DNA from: Bacteroidia bacterium
GTDB taxonomy: Bacteria; Bacteroidota; Bacteroidia; CAIKAF01
DNA: 46,517 nucleotides
Assembly: GCA_016742095.1 (NCBI GenBank)
Contig: JACVCJ010000028.1
Location: 1 to 46,517 of the forward strand
Direction of reading: 5' to 3'
The position numbers and the translations under genes are program-made. How positions within the stretch are numbered: position 1 is the stretch's first letter; each line of letters begins with the position of its first letter. The notes under the pieces were generated by a model, which made no database searches, had not been told where the DNA came from, and was given only the letters and a program-made list of their open reading frames with translations. Positions 36,641 through 43,946 of this stretch are shown one piece after another.

Positions 36641-36675
36641 CAAAAAAAACTCCTCCCGCATGTGGCAGAAGGAGT
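36641..36675 (-). terminator. Terminator at the end of the anmK-nadE operon
   Basis: On the minus strand ACTCCT (36670-36675 complement) pairs with AGGAGT (36649-36654 complement), followed by eight T residues. The loop is long (15 nt) with weak inner pairing. Confidence 0.65.
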
Positions 36676-36695
36676 GTATCTCTTTTGAAACAGGC

Positions 36696-37592
36696 TTATT
36701 TAAGCGCTGTAATGCTGTAATTGGTTTCTTTTACCGCTTCGGGGTGCACCAGTTTTTTAATGAGGTCGTCCGTTTTGCCGGCGGGCACCAGCCCAATCTG
36801 TTGCAGGCGGTTGAGCGTAGCCTTGAGTATTTCGGTGTCTACGCCGAATTTTTTGTTCCATTCCACCTCGGCATACCAGCGCGCTGCATCAAAATGGCCC
36901 AGTCCGAACTCGCCGGCCACCCATTCGATAAGCGTACCCGATCTTTCGAGGGACCAGGTTACGGTATGCAGTTCGGCAAAAAAGCTGCGCAGGGCTTCAT
37001 AGCCCACTTCTTTTACAAAATCGTTGTGTACCACGATACAGAAAGAGGGCCAGGGCGTAGGCACTTCGCCGATACGCTCAAATTCGCCGTTCTGTACATA
37101 CGGCATGGTAATGTACTTTTCCCAGAAGAAGAGATCGGCCCGGCCGTCGCGCAGCGCTTCCCGGGCTCCGTCCAGGTTCTTTACGATCACAAAGTCCTCT
37201 TCGGGGATCTCTATGTCCAGCTGTTTGGCCAGCACTTTCGGAATAAGATGCGAACCCGAAAGAAAACGGCTGATGGCGTATTTCCTGCCCTGCAGTTCGG
37301 GGTAGGTAATACCTGCGCCCGCACGGGTGTGTATGCCCCAGATGAGGGGACTGTCCACATAGAACTTTACGATCTGTGCCGGCACGCCCGCCAGGATGCC
37401 TGAAATGGCGCCTTCGGTAAGCAGGGTGGCGATCTGTAGTTTACCGTCGCTGAGATCCTGCAGCATAGCGCCTGTTCCGCCCGGGTAAGCTTTCCACCCG
37501 GCCGGGAACGTATTCAGTAATCCTTTCTGTAATCCGTAATAGAGGGGAATATTAAAGTGTTCCGGTACTCCCCCGAAAACGATGTTCTTCAA
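36696..37592 (-). CDS. Periplasmic-binding-protein-like protein without a signal peptide
   Basis: The 298-aa protein looks like a type 2 substrate-binding protein of the SsuA/THI5 group: GGVPEHFNIPLYYGLQKGLL, then YPGGTGAMLQDLSDGKLQIATLLTEGAI, IVKFYVDSPLIWGIH, RKYAISRFLSGSHLIPKVLA, and KNLDGAREALRDGRADLFFWEKY. It starts MKNIVFGGVPEHF with no signal peptide, so it appears to be cytoplasmic, and there are no ABC permease or ATPase genes nearby. It may be a ligand-binding or enzymatic protein instead of a transporter part. It is last in a tight minus-strand run, 2 bp after the secreted 158-aa protein, with nadE and anmK upstream. The ligand is unknown. Confidence 0.75.
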   Translation of the reverse strand: MKNIVFGGVPEHFNIPLYYGLQKGLLNTFPAGWKAYPGGTGAMLQDLSDGKLQIATLLTEGAISGILAGVPAQIVKFYVDSPLIWGIHTRAGAGITYPELQGRKYAISRFLSGSHLIPKVLAKQLDIEIPEEDFVIVKNLDGAREALRDGRADLFFWEKYITMPYVQNGEFERIGEVPTPWPSFCIVVHNDFVKEVGYEALRSFFAELHTVTWSLERSGTLIEWVAGEFGLGHFDAARWYAEVEWNKKFGVDTEILKATLNRLQQIGLVPAGKTDDLIKKLVHPEAVKETNYSITALK

Positions 37593-37594
37593 TG

Positions 37595-38071
37595 TTAATT
37601 CTGATTAAATGCTACTACTTTCAAATACGTGCTGTTATCCTTGGTCCAGACAATAAATTTATACGGTACTTTTTTATGCGATATGGAATACCATTTTTCG
37701 CCTTTATCGGTCGTGCGCATATAATTGCTCTGCAGCGTGGTCAGGTAATCCGTTACGCGGGTGCCGCTCTGCTGGATCACCATAAAATAGGTCTCACATT
37801 TACGGAACAGCAGTTCACTGCCCGCTTTGGTCTCGCCGTTGTAAAACTCCGAACAGAAACCCTGTACCGTTTCCGATTTGTAATTGTTGAACTCGAACAT
37901 ATCGCGCACCACGTCCGGTTTGGCCAGGTAAAACTCTACCCAGTTCTCCTTGTTGAAAGCGGCTTCCTTGCCCCCGATGCAGGTGGCGCACTTTACAAAG
38001 GTGGGGTTCTGGGCGCTGAGCCCGGCACTGAACAGGAACAGAAGTCCGGCAACGAGAAAAATCTTTTTCAT
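37595..38071 (-). CDS. Uncharacterised secreted protein, 158 aa
   Basis: I do not recognise the family. A signal peptide is clear (MKKIFLVAGLLFLFSAGLSAQ). The mature part has a CATC pair right after the start (FVKCATCIGG), two more cysteines (GFCSEFY, FRKCETYF) and an alternating beta-type pattern through WYSISHKKVPYKFIVWTKDNSTYLKVVAFNQ. Four cysteines could form two disulfides. It is encoded 8 bp after nadE and 2 bp before the binding-protein-like gene, so it is probably co-expressed with a cell-wall-recycling kinase and NAD synthetase, but no function follows from that. Confidence 0.75.
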   Translation of the reverse strand: MKKIFLVAGLLFLFSAGLSAQNPTFVKCATCIGGKEAAFNKENWVEFYLAKPDVVRDMFEFNNYKSETVQGFCSEFYNGETKAGSELLFRKCETYFMVIQQSGTRVTDYLTTLQSNYMRTTDKGEKWYSISHKKVPYKFIVWTKDNSTYLKVVAFNQN

Positions 38072-38079
38072 ACACTATA

Positions 38080-39705
38080 TTAAGCTAAATATTTCCCTAC
38101 GATGGGCATACGTCTTCCATGACCGAATGCCTTCTGTGATATACGTAAAATAGGGGCTGTTTGTTTCCTTTTGAATTCTACTTTGTTGACCATGCGCAGG
38201 ATACGTAAAACCAGCGCTTCGTCAAAACCCAGGGCAATGATCTCGTTGGGGCCCTGGCGGCGTTCAATGTACTGGTAGAGTATCGGGTCGAGCACGTCGT
38301 ATTCGGGCAGACTGTCGCTGTCTTTCTGACCCGGCCGCAGTTCGGCGCTGGGCGGTTTTACAATGGAGTTCTCCGGGATGCGTTCGCCGTTGCGGTTCAG
38401 GAAGCGGGCCAGTTCGTACACTTCGGTCTTGTACACGTCGCCCAGTACGGAAAGGCCGCCGTTCATATCGCCATACAGGGTGCCGTAGCCCACGGCGTTC
38501 TCGCTTTTATTGGAGGTGTTCAGCAATATGCTGCTGAATTTGTTGCTGACGGCCATGAGCAGCGTACCGCGTATGCGCGACTGCAGGTTTTCTTCGGTAA
38601 CGTCGGCGCTGCGGCCTTCGAACAGGGGCTGCAGGCTGCTTTCGAAACTTTCGTAGATAGAGCGGATAGGCAGCGTTTCATAGGGCATGCCCAGGTGTTC
38701 GGCCAGTTTTACGGCATCGTTCACCGAGTGGTCGCTCGAATATTGCGAAGGCATCAGCAGGCCCTGTACATTCGCGGCTCCCAGTGCATCGGCGGCCAGT
38801 ACGGCGGTAACCGCGCTGTCGATGCCCCCGCTGAGGCCCAGTATGGCCTTGCGGAACCCCATCTTCTGAAAATAATCGCGTATGCCGCAAACCAGCGCTT
38901 CGTATATGCGTTCCGTTTTTTCCTGCGCCCGGTAGGGCAGGGCTTCGGAGTGTTCCGTATCAAAATAGAAAAGGTCCGTGGCAAAGGCTTTGCCGCGTGC
39001 GCAGATGTTCCCGGCTGCGTCGGTGGCCATGCTGTTGCCGTCGAAGATCAGTTCCGTCTGTGCGCCGGCGTAATTTACGTAGATCAGTGGCAGGTTCAGG
39101 GAACGGCTCCAGAATTGTACGGCTCTTTCGCGTTTTTCGAGGTGGTCGTAGGCAAAAGGCGAGGCCGAAATGTTGACGGCGATATCCGGGTTTTCGGCCG
39201 CCAGCGCCCGCATGGGCGAAAGGGTGTACATCAGGTCGTCCTCGATGTCCCAGATGTCCTCGCATACGGTAAGGGCGATCTTCAGGCCTTTGTATTGCAG
39301 GCAGGAAAAGTTGCGTGCCGGCTCAAAATAACGGTATTCGTCAAAAATATCGTAGGTGGGCAGCAGGGCTTTGTGTGCGGCCCCGGCAATTTTTCCCTCG
39401 TGCAGCAGCAGGGCGCTGTTGAACAGGTTCTTGCCCTCGATGTTCGGGTTTACGGTGGGCGCGCCCACAATGGCGGCAATCCCGTGGCAGGCATCGGCGA
39501 TCTGCTGTACGGTCTGTTCGCAGCGGCGGATAAAATCGCTGAATTCCAGGAAATCCTGGGGCGGGTACCCGCATACGTTCAGCTCGGGAAACACCACCAG
39601 TTCGGCTCCCGCAGCGCGGGCTTCTTCTATATTGTGCAGGATCGTGCGTGCATTTCCTTCAAAATCGCCGATCACCACATTGATCTGTGCCAGTGCAATC
39701 TTCAT
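38080..39705 (-). CDS. nadE: Glutamine-dependent NAD+ synthetase
   Basis: NadE amidates nicotinate adenine dinucleotide to NAD+. The 541-aa protein has both domains. The N-terminal glutaminase (nitrilase fold) carries the Glu41-Lys112-Cys148 triad, seen in FPELNVCGYPPQDFL, AAHKALLPTYDIFDEYRYF and LTVCEDIWD. The C-terminal ATP pyrophosphatase has the PP-loop GLSGGIDSA, then MPSQYSSDHSV and NKSENAVGYGTLYGDMNGG. It starts 2 bp after the anmK stop and precedes the secreted 158-aa gene by 8 bp. Because this is the glutamine-using form, it does not need a separate ammonia supply. Confidence 0.96.
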   Translation of the reverse strand: MKIALAQINVVIGDFEGNARTILHNIEEARAAGAELVVFPELNVCGYPPQDFLEFSDFIRRCEQTVQQIADACHGIAAIVGAPTVNPNIEGKNLFNSALLLHEGKIAGAAHKALLPTYDIFDEYRYFEPARNFSCLQYKGLKIALTVCEDIWDIEDDLMYTLSPMRALAAENPDIAVNISASPFAYDHLEKRERAVQFWSRSLNLPLIYVNYAGAQTELIFDGNSMATDAAGNICARGKAFATDLFYFDTEHSEALPYRAQEKTERIYEALVCGIRDYFQKMGFRKAILGLSGGIDSAVTAVLAADALGAANVQGLLMPSQYSSDHSVNDAVKLAEHLGMPYETLPIRSIYESFESSLQPLFEGRSADVTEENLQSRIRGTLLMAVSNKFSSILLNTSNKSENAVGYGTLYGDMNGGLSVLGDVYKTEVYELARFLNRNGERIPENSIVKPPSAELRPGQKDSDSLPEYDVLDPILYQYIERRQGPNEIIALGFDEALVLRILRMVNKVEFKRKQTAPILRISQKAFGHGRRMPIVGKYLA

Positions 39706-39707
39706 AG

Positions 39708-40751
39708 TTAAACCTTGTATAGAGCGCCTCCGATGGAGTTTCGCGAAGCCCCGGTAACGCTCGATAAAATATTGCTTTTGTCCTGTAAATATAAGTATCC
39801 GAGGAATGCAAACAGCAGGGCCTCCTTAAAATCGACCGTCTGTGTATCAGGAATGATGCAGTTTTTGGTCGTATTGGCCTGTATGCGTTCCATCAGGAAG
39901 GTATTGTGTGCGCCGCCGCCCGTGAACAGTATACGTTCGCCGTTCACCTGCTGCAAAGCCCCGGCCGTACGCCGTGCAATGTGTTCGGTAAAGCTGCGCA
40001 TAAAGGTCTCGGTGTCGTGATCTTTCAGGTACATAAAAATGTTGCGGTTCACCCATTCCGCGCCCAGGGAACGTGCGCCTTCTTCTTTATAAAAGGGCAG
40101 GTTATCGAGCCAGAGCAGCAGTTCTTCGTTCAGTTGTCCGCGGCGTGCAATATCGCCGCCGGCATCGTACGACTGTCCGAAGGTAGCGGCCAGGCGGTTC
40201 AGTACCATATTGCAGGGGCAGATGTCAAAGCCCCGCCGCAGCCCGTCTGCATCGTCGTACGACAGATTGGCGATGCCGCCCAGGTTCACGCTGGCCGAAT
40301 AATCGCTGAACAGCAGCTTATCGCCGGCAGGCACCAGGGGAGCGCCCTGTCCGCCCAGGGCCACATCGCCGCTGCGGAAATCACAGACCACCGGTATACC
40401 CGTGAGCTGTGCCAGCACGCCGCCGTTGCCGATCTGCAGGGTGTAGCGGTTCTCCGGACTGTGAAAGACCGTGTGCCCGTGCGAAGAGATATAATCCGGT
40501 TTTTGTTTGTCGCTCAGAAAGTTATTTGCGATCTCTGCAAAGAAACAGGAGAGTCCGAAATGCAGTTCGGCCAGCTCGGGACCGGTCAGATCGAGGGCAT
40601 TCGATAATTTCCAGGCGATATTTTTAGGATAGGGAAATGTCTGGGCGGCCTCTATTTCGTAACTGTATGAATCCTTGTTGTTTGTAAATCTGCAGAGGGC
40701 CAGGTCCACGCCGTCGAGCGAGGTTCCTGACATTAATCCTAATACACGCAT
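39708..40751 (-). CDS. anmK: Anhydro-N-acetylmuramic acid kinase
   Basis: AnmK opens and phosphorylates 1,6-anhydro-MurNAc to MurNAc-6-phosphate during peptidoglycan recycling. The 347-aa protein has the typical N-terminus VLGLMSGTSLDGVDLAL. It continues with SHGHTVFH, the nucleotide and substrate motifs VVCDFRSGDVALGGQGAPLVP, NLGGIANLSY and FDICPCNMVLN, and LFTGGGAHNTFL. It heads the minus-strand operon anmK-nadE-158 aa-298 aa. A lytic transglycosylase that produces anhydro-muropeptides is encoded elsewhere in the window (30907). Confidence 0.96.
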   Translation of the reverse strand: MRVLGLMSGTSLDGVDLALCRFTNNKDSYSYEIEAAQTFPYPKNIAWKLSNALDLTGPELAELHFGLSCFFAEIANNFLSDKQKPDYISSHGHTVFHSPENRYTLQIGNGGVLAQLTGIPVVCDFRSGDVALGGQGAPLVPAGDKLLFSDYSASVNLGGIANLSYDDADGLRRGFDICPCNMVLNRLAATFGQSYDAGGDIARRGQLNEELLLWLDNLPFYKEEGARSLGAEWVNRNIFMYLKDHDTETFMRSFTEHIARRTAGALQQVNGERILFTGGGAHNTFLMERIQANTTKNCIIPDTQTVDFKEALLFAFLGYLYLQDKSNILSSVTGASRNSIGGALYKV

Positions 40752-40773
40752 GGTAAAATTTTTATCTTCGCCG

Positions 40774-40781
40774 CAAAAATA
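40774..40781 (-). promoter_or_regulatory. Possible -7 element for the anmK operon
   Basis: On the minus strand these bases read TATTTTTG, ending 22 bp before the anmK ATG. The upstream region is an A/T run without a clear TTTG at -33. Confidence 0.45.
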
Positions 40782-40832
40782 AGGGAAGGAATGTTAAAAA
40801 AAAAGAAGGAAAAATGTTATGCAGGCATACGT

Positions 40833-40861
40833 TTTGACTTTTATTTTAATCCGTACCTTTG
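40833..40861 (+). promoter_or_regulatory. Bacteroidota-type promoter for the acyl-CoA dehydrogenase
   Basis: TTTG (40833-40836), 17-bp spacer and TACCTTTG (40854-40861); the chosen ATG at 40886 is 24 bp downstream. An in-frame ATG at 40859 falls inside the -7 box, which argues for the later start. Confidence 0.7.
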
Positions 40862-40885
40862 CAATACATTTTAATCTGCCATATA

Positions 40886-42025
40886 ATGAAATTTGAGTTC
40901 ACGGAAGAACAATTAATGATTCAACAGGCGGCGCGCGATTTTGCACGTGAAGAACTGCTGCCGGGCGTAATTGAGAGAGACGAAAAACAGGATTTCCCTG
41001 CAGAATTGCGGGCTAAAATGGGTGCCCTGGGCTTTATGGGTATGATGACCGACCCGGCCTACGGCGGCAGTGGTCTGGATACTTTGTCGTACGTACTGGT
41101 GATGGAAGAACTTTCCAGGATCGACGCTTCGGCATCGGTAATCATGTCGGTGAATAACTCCCTGTATGGCTGGGGACTGGAGAAATTCGGCAGCGAGTTC
41201 CAGAAAGAAAAATACCTGACGCCCTGTGCCAAAGGCGAAAAACTGGGCGCTTTTGCCCTGAGCGAACCCGAAGCGGGCAGCGATGCCACTTCGCAGCGCA
41301 CCGAAGCCATCGATATGGGCGACCATTACCTGCTGAACGGTACCAAGAACTGGATCACCAACGGTAAAAATGCCGATTACTACCTGGTTATTGCACAAAC
41401 AAACCGCGAAGCCGGCCACAAAGGCATTAACGTGCTGATCGTGGAAAAAGATATGCCGGGTTTTGTAACCGGTCCCAAGGAAAATAAACTGGGCATCCGC
41501 GCGTCGGATACCTGCAGCCTCATCTTTACCGATGTAAAGGTGCCGAAAGAGAACCGCATCGGCGAGGACGGTTTCGGATTCCGTTTTGCCATGAAGACGC
41601 TCGACGGCGGACGTATCGGTATTGCCGCACAGGCCCTGGGTATCGCTGCCGGTGCGCTGGAATTCTCACTGGCCTATGCGCGTGAGCGTAAAGCGTTCGG
41701 TAAGCCCATCCACGACCACCAGGCCATCGCTTTTAAACTGGCCGATATGGCCACCCGCCTCGAAGCCGCGCGTATGCTCGTGTACAAAGCTGCCTGGCTG
41801 AAAGACCAGGGCGAGGATTACAGCGAAGCCGCCGCCATGGCCAAAATGTATGCCAGCGACCTGGCCATGTGGGCCGGCGTAGAGGCCGTTCAGATCCACG
41901 GCGGTTACGGTTATGTAAAAGAATACCATGTAGAACGCCTGATGCGCGATGCCAAGATCACCCAGATATACGAAGGTACCAACGAGATACAGCGTATTGT
42001 GATCAGCCGCAACCTGACCCGCTAA
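40886..42025 (+). CDS. Acyl-CoA dehydrogenase
   Basis: The start at 40886 (MKFEFTEEQLMIQQAARDFA, 379 aa) is the standard N-terminus of this FAD enzyme family, which introduces the alpha-beta double bond in acyl-CoA. Family signatures are AFALSEPEAGSDA (signature 1), NGTKNWITNG, the FAD-binding QIHGGYGYVKEYHVERLMRDAKI and the end QIYEGTNEIQRIVISR. The catalytic base is presumably the Glu of YEGTNE, the usual place in short-chain enzymes. Chain-length preference cannot be told; the sequence is closest by eye to butyryl/short-chain types. It has its own promoter and terminator. Confidence 0.93.
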   Translation: MKFEFTEEQLMIQQAARDFAREELLPGVIERDEKQDFPAELRAKMGALGFMGMMTDPAYGGSGLDTLSYVLVMEELSRIDASASVIMSVNNSLYGWGLEKFGSEFQKEKYLTPCAKGEKLGAFALSEPEAGSDATSQRTEAIDMGDHYLLNGTKNWITNGKNADYYLVIAQTNREAGHKGINVLIVEKDMPGFVTGPKENKLGIRASDTCSLIFTDVKVPKENRIGEDGFGFRFAMKTLDGGRIGIAAQALGIAAGALEFSLAYARERKAFGKPIHDHQAIAFKLADMATRLEAARMLVYKAAWLKDQGEDYSEAAAMAKMYASDLAMWAGVEAVQIHGGYGYVKEYHVERLMRDAKITQIYEGTNEIQRIVISRNLTR

Positions 42026-42045
42026 AAAAAGCATATACATAGATG

Positions 42046-42074
42046 AAAGTCTCGCTACAAGCGGGACTTTTTTT
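42046..42074 (+). terminator. Terminator after the acyl-CoA dehydrogenase
   Basis: AAAGTCTCGC (42046-42055) pairs with GCGGGACTTT (42061-42070; one G-U pair), followed by more T residues, 20 bp past the stop. Confidence 0.85.
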
Positions 42075-42115
42075 GTACGGTAATGTGCAAAAGTTATTGT
42101 GAATTAAAATTCATT

Positions 42116-42751
42116 TTATTCGGCACGGTACGCAATAACGTATTCATTATAAATAGAATACTGTATCGTAAAGGTGTCTTCGATACCGTTTGTGGACACA
42201 TCGCAGCGGATCGGGGAACCGTCCAGCCGGAAGGGACGGATGCGGAAGCCCTCGTGGTAGTCGATAAAGCCGGCGCCGTGTATTTTGTATACCACTTCCT
42301 TTACACTCCAGCAGGTAGTGATGTAGGTCACTTTCTCGGCATCGGGCAGCGCATTTACAAAATCCAGTTCGTATGCATTGAGGAATTTTTCCTTTAAACG
42401 CAGCACCCGATCTTCAAAATGTTGTACATCGATGCCGCAGTGCAGCTTTTCGGAATACTGCAGGGCTACGATGTTGCGGCTGTGGCTCACCGAAATGTGT
42501 CCCGGCAGGCCGATGAGCCGGGGCTGTCCGCTTTCGTCGTTCACGATACGCAGGTCTTCATTCTGCAGCATTGCCTTCAGCAGGAAATCGGCCGCGGCCT
42601 TTTCGGTACGGCGTTTGGCAGATCGCTGCCCGGTGGCCTCCAGCACGGGATCGGGAAGTGCGAGTGCCGCACTGTCTACGCTGGCCACCAGGAAAGGCGC
42701 TTCGTTCCCGTAACCCGGCACCCGGATATGTTGTACGGCCTCCTGCTGCAC
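42116..42751 (-). CDS. 4'-phosphopantetheinyl transferase (Sfp type)
   Basis: The enzyme moves the phosphopantetheine arm of coenzyme A onto carrier proteins. The 211-aa size and duplicated fold fit the Sfp/AcpT group. Motifs are HISVSHSRNIVAL (P1-like), GIDVQHFEDR with the Mg-binding Asp, and CWSVKEVVYKIHG containing the W-S-x-K-E-x-x-x-K signature. An upstream segment NDESGQPRLIGLPGHIS matches the family's GKP-like motif. Its gene follows the arginase stop with a single base between, so the two are co-transcribed although their functions are not obviously related. Confidence 0.92.
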   Translation of the reverse strand: MQQEAVQHIRVPGYGNEAPFLVASVDSAALALPDPVLEATGQRSAKRRTEKAAADFLLKAMLQNEDLRIVNDESGQPRLIGLPGHISVSHSRNIVALQYSEKLHCGIDVQHFEDRVLRLKEKFLNAYELDFVNALPDAEKVTYITTCWSVKEVVYKIHGAGFIDYHEGFRIRPFRLDGSPIRCDVSTNGIEDTFTIQYSIYNEYVIAYRAE

Positions 42752-42752
42752 C

Positions 42753-43805
42753 TTAGTTCACTTTGGCTTTGGGCAGTAAACCGGCCCGGATCATGTCCTC
42801 CGCGGCCTTTTTTGCCTTTTTTTCTTCTTTTTTACGCTTTTTCTCGATGTTCTCGAGGCGTTTTTTAATGGTATTCACCGCCGTTTTGAATACGGGAAAT
42901 ACCTTGCGGGCCGTTTCGTTATTCTCGTCGAGCAGGGGGTTGATCTCCGTGATCTCGAAGCATACCAGGCGGGGATCCTTACAGAGCCCTTCCAGCAGTT
43001 TGGTTACTTCGCGCAGGCTGAAACCGGCCGTTACCGGTGTGCCCGTTCCGCGGATAATGCTGCTGTCGATACTGTCCACATCGAAAGAAATATACAGCAC
43101 ATCGCAGTGTGCCAGGTAGGCCAGGGTCTCGTCCACGATGGCCTTTACCTTTTTGGAACGCAGTTCTTCCACCGCGATCGTTTTTACGTTATTAAGACGG
43201 ATGTACTCCGTTTCGGGCTCTTCCATATCGCGTACCCCGATGTACACCAGGTCCCGCGGCAGTATCTTGGGACTGATGCCGCCTACGTTCTTCAGGGTTT
43301 CCCAGTATTCGTGCGTGCGGTCATTGGCCAGGGTGTTCTGCGCCATGGGCAGGTTGTCGATACCCAGGGAAGCCGCCACAGGCATGCCGTGTACGTTGCC
43401 CGAAGGAGTGGTAAAAGGCGAGTGCAGGTCGGCATGGGCATCGATCCAGATCACCCCGACCCGTTTTTCGGGAAAGGCCATTTTAACGCCGGCGATCGAT
43501 CCGCCACCGCTGGAATGGTCCCCGGAGATCACAACGGGGAAGTGCCCCAGTTCAATTTCATCGTGTACGGAACGCGCCAGCTTCTGGAAAACCTCCACAA
43601 TACCGCGTATCCGCTTGGCATGCGTACGTATGGGATCTTTAAAAAGCAGGCGGGAACTGTCCCGGATCTCTTTCCGTTTGAATTTTCCGAAGAAGTTGCT
43701 GCCGTATTCCAGCGAGGCGATCTTGAGCGCATCGGGACCCAGGCTGGCCCCGCGGGTACCTGCTCCGAGCTCTGATTTCACCTCTATCATTTTCATCTTT
43801 TTCAT
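42753..43805 (-). CDS. Arginase-family ureohydrolase, probably arginase
   Basis: The 350-aa protein has the dinuclear manganese site of ureohydrolases: His97 in GDHSSGGGS, Asp122/His124/Asp126 in WIDAHADLHSP, and Asp242/Asp244 in SFDVDSIDS. The motif SGNVHGMPVAASLG next to the second metal motif, and CFEITEINPLLDENNETA, favour arginase (arginine to ornithine and urea) over agmatinase. DSSIIRGTGTP replaces the common DPxxAPGTGTP. The last ~40 residues are a Lys/Glu-rich helix (KKRLENIEKKRKKEEKKAKK) beyond the usual fold. It is divergent from an arginine-decarboxylase-like gene, so agmatinase remains the main alternative. Confidence 0.85.
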   Translation of the reverse strand: MKKMKMIEVKSELGAGTRGASLGPDALKIASLEYGSNFFGKFKRKEIRDSSRLLFKDPIRTHAKRIRGIVEVFQKLARSVHDEIELGHFPVVISGDHSSGGGSIAGVKMAFPEKRVGVIWIDAHADLHSPFTTPSGNVHGMPVAASLGIDNLPMAQNTLANDRTHEYWETLKNVGGISPKILPRDLVYIGVRDMEEPETEYIRLNNVKTIAVEELRSKKVKAIVDETLAYLAHCDVLYISFDVDSIDSSIIRGTGTPVTAGFSLREVTKLLEGLCKDPRLVCFEITEINPLLDENNETARKVFPVFKTAVNTIKKRLENIEKKRKKEEKKAKKAAEDMIRAGLLPKAKVN

Positions 43806-43866
43806 AACCGTTTCTTACCTGCGTATGAACGCAACAATAATTTAACAAAAAAAATACCCTTATGTA

Positions 43867-43896
43867 TTTCCCAGAAATGCAGGTTAACTACATTTG
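43867..43896 (+). promoter_or_regulatory. Bacteroidota-type promoter for the arginine-decarboxylase-like gene
   Basis: TTTC (43867-43870, one mismatch), 18-bp spacer and TACATTTG (43889-43896), 50 bp before the ATG. Confidence 0.6.
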
Positions 43897-43946
43897 CACC
43901 AAAATAACATAAGCAGTACACTTACATTTCAGGTTTATTTCGCCAA

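Noticed and set aside
43806-43946. Riboswitch or structured leader between arginase and decarboxylase
   Set aside because: No strong stem-loops or known aptamer-like patterns are visible; only a promoter is supported.
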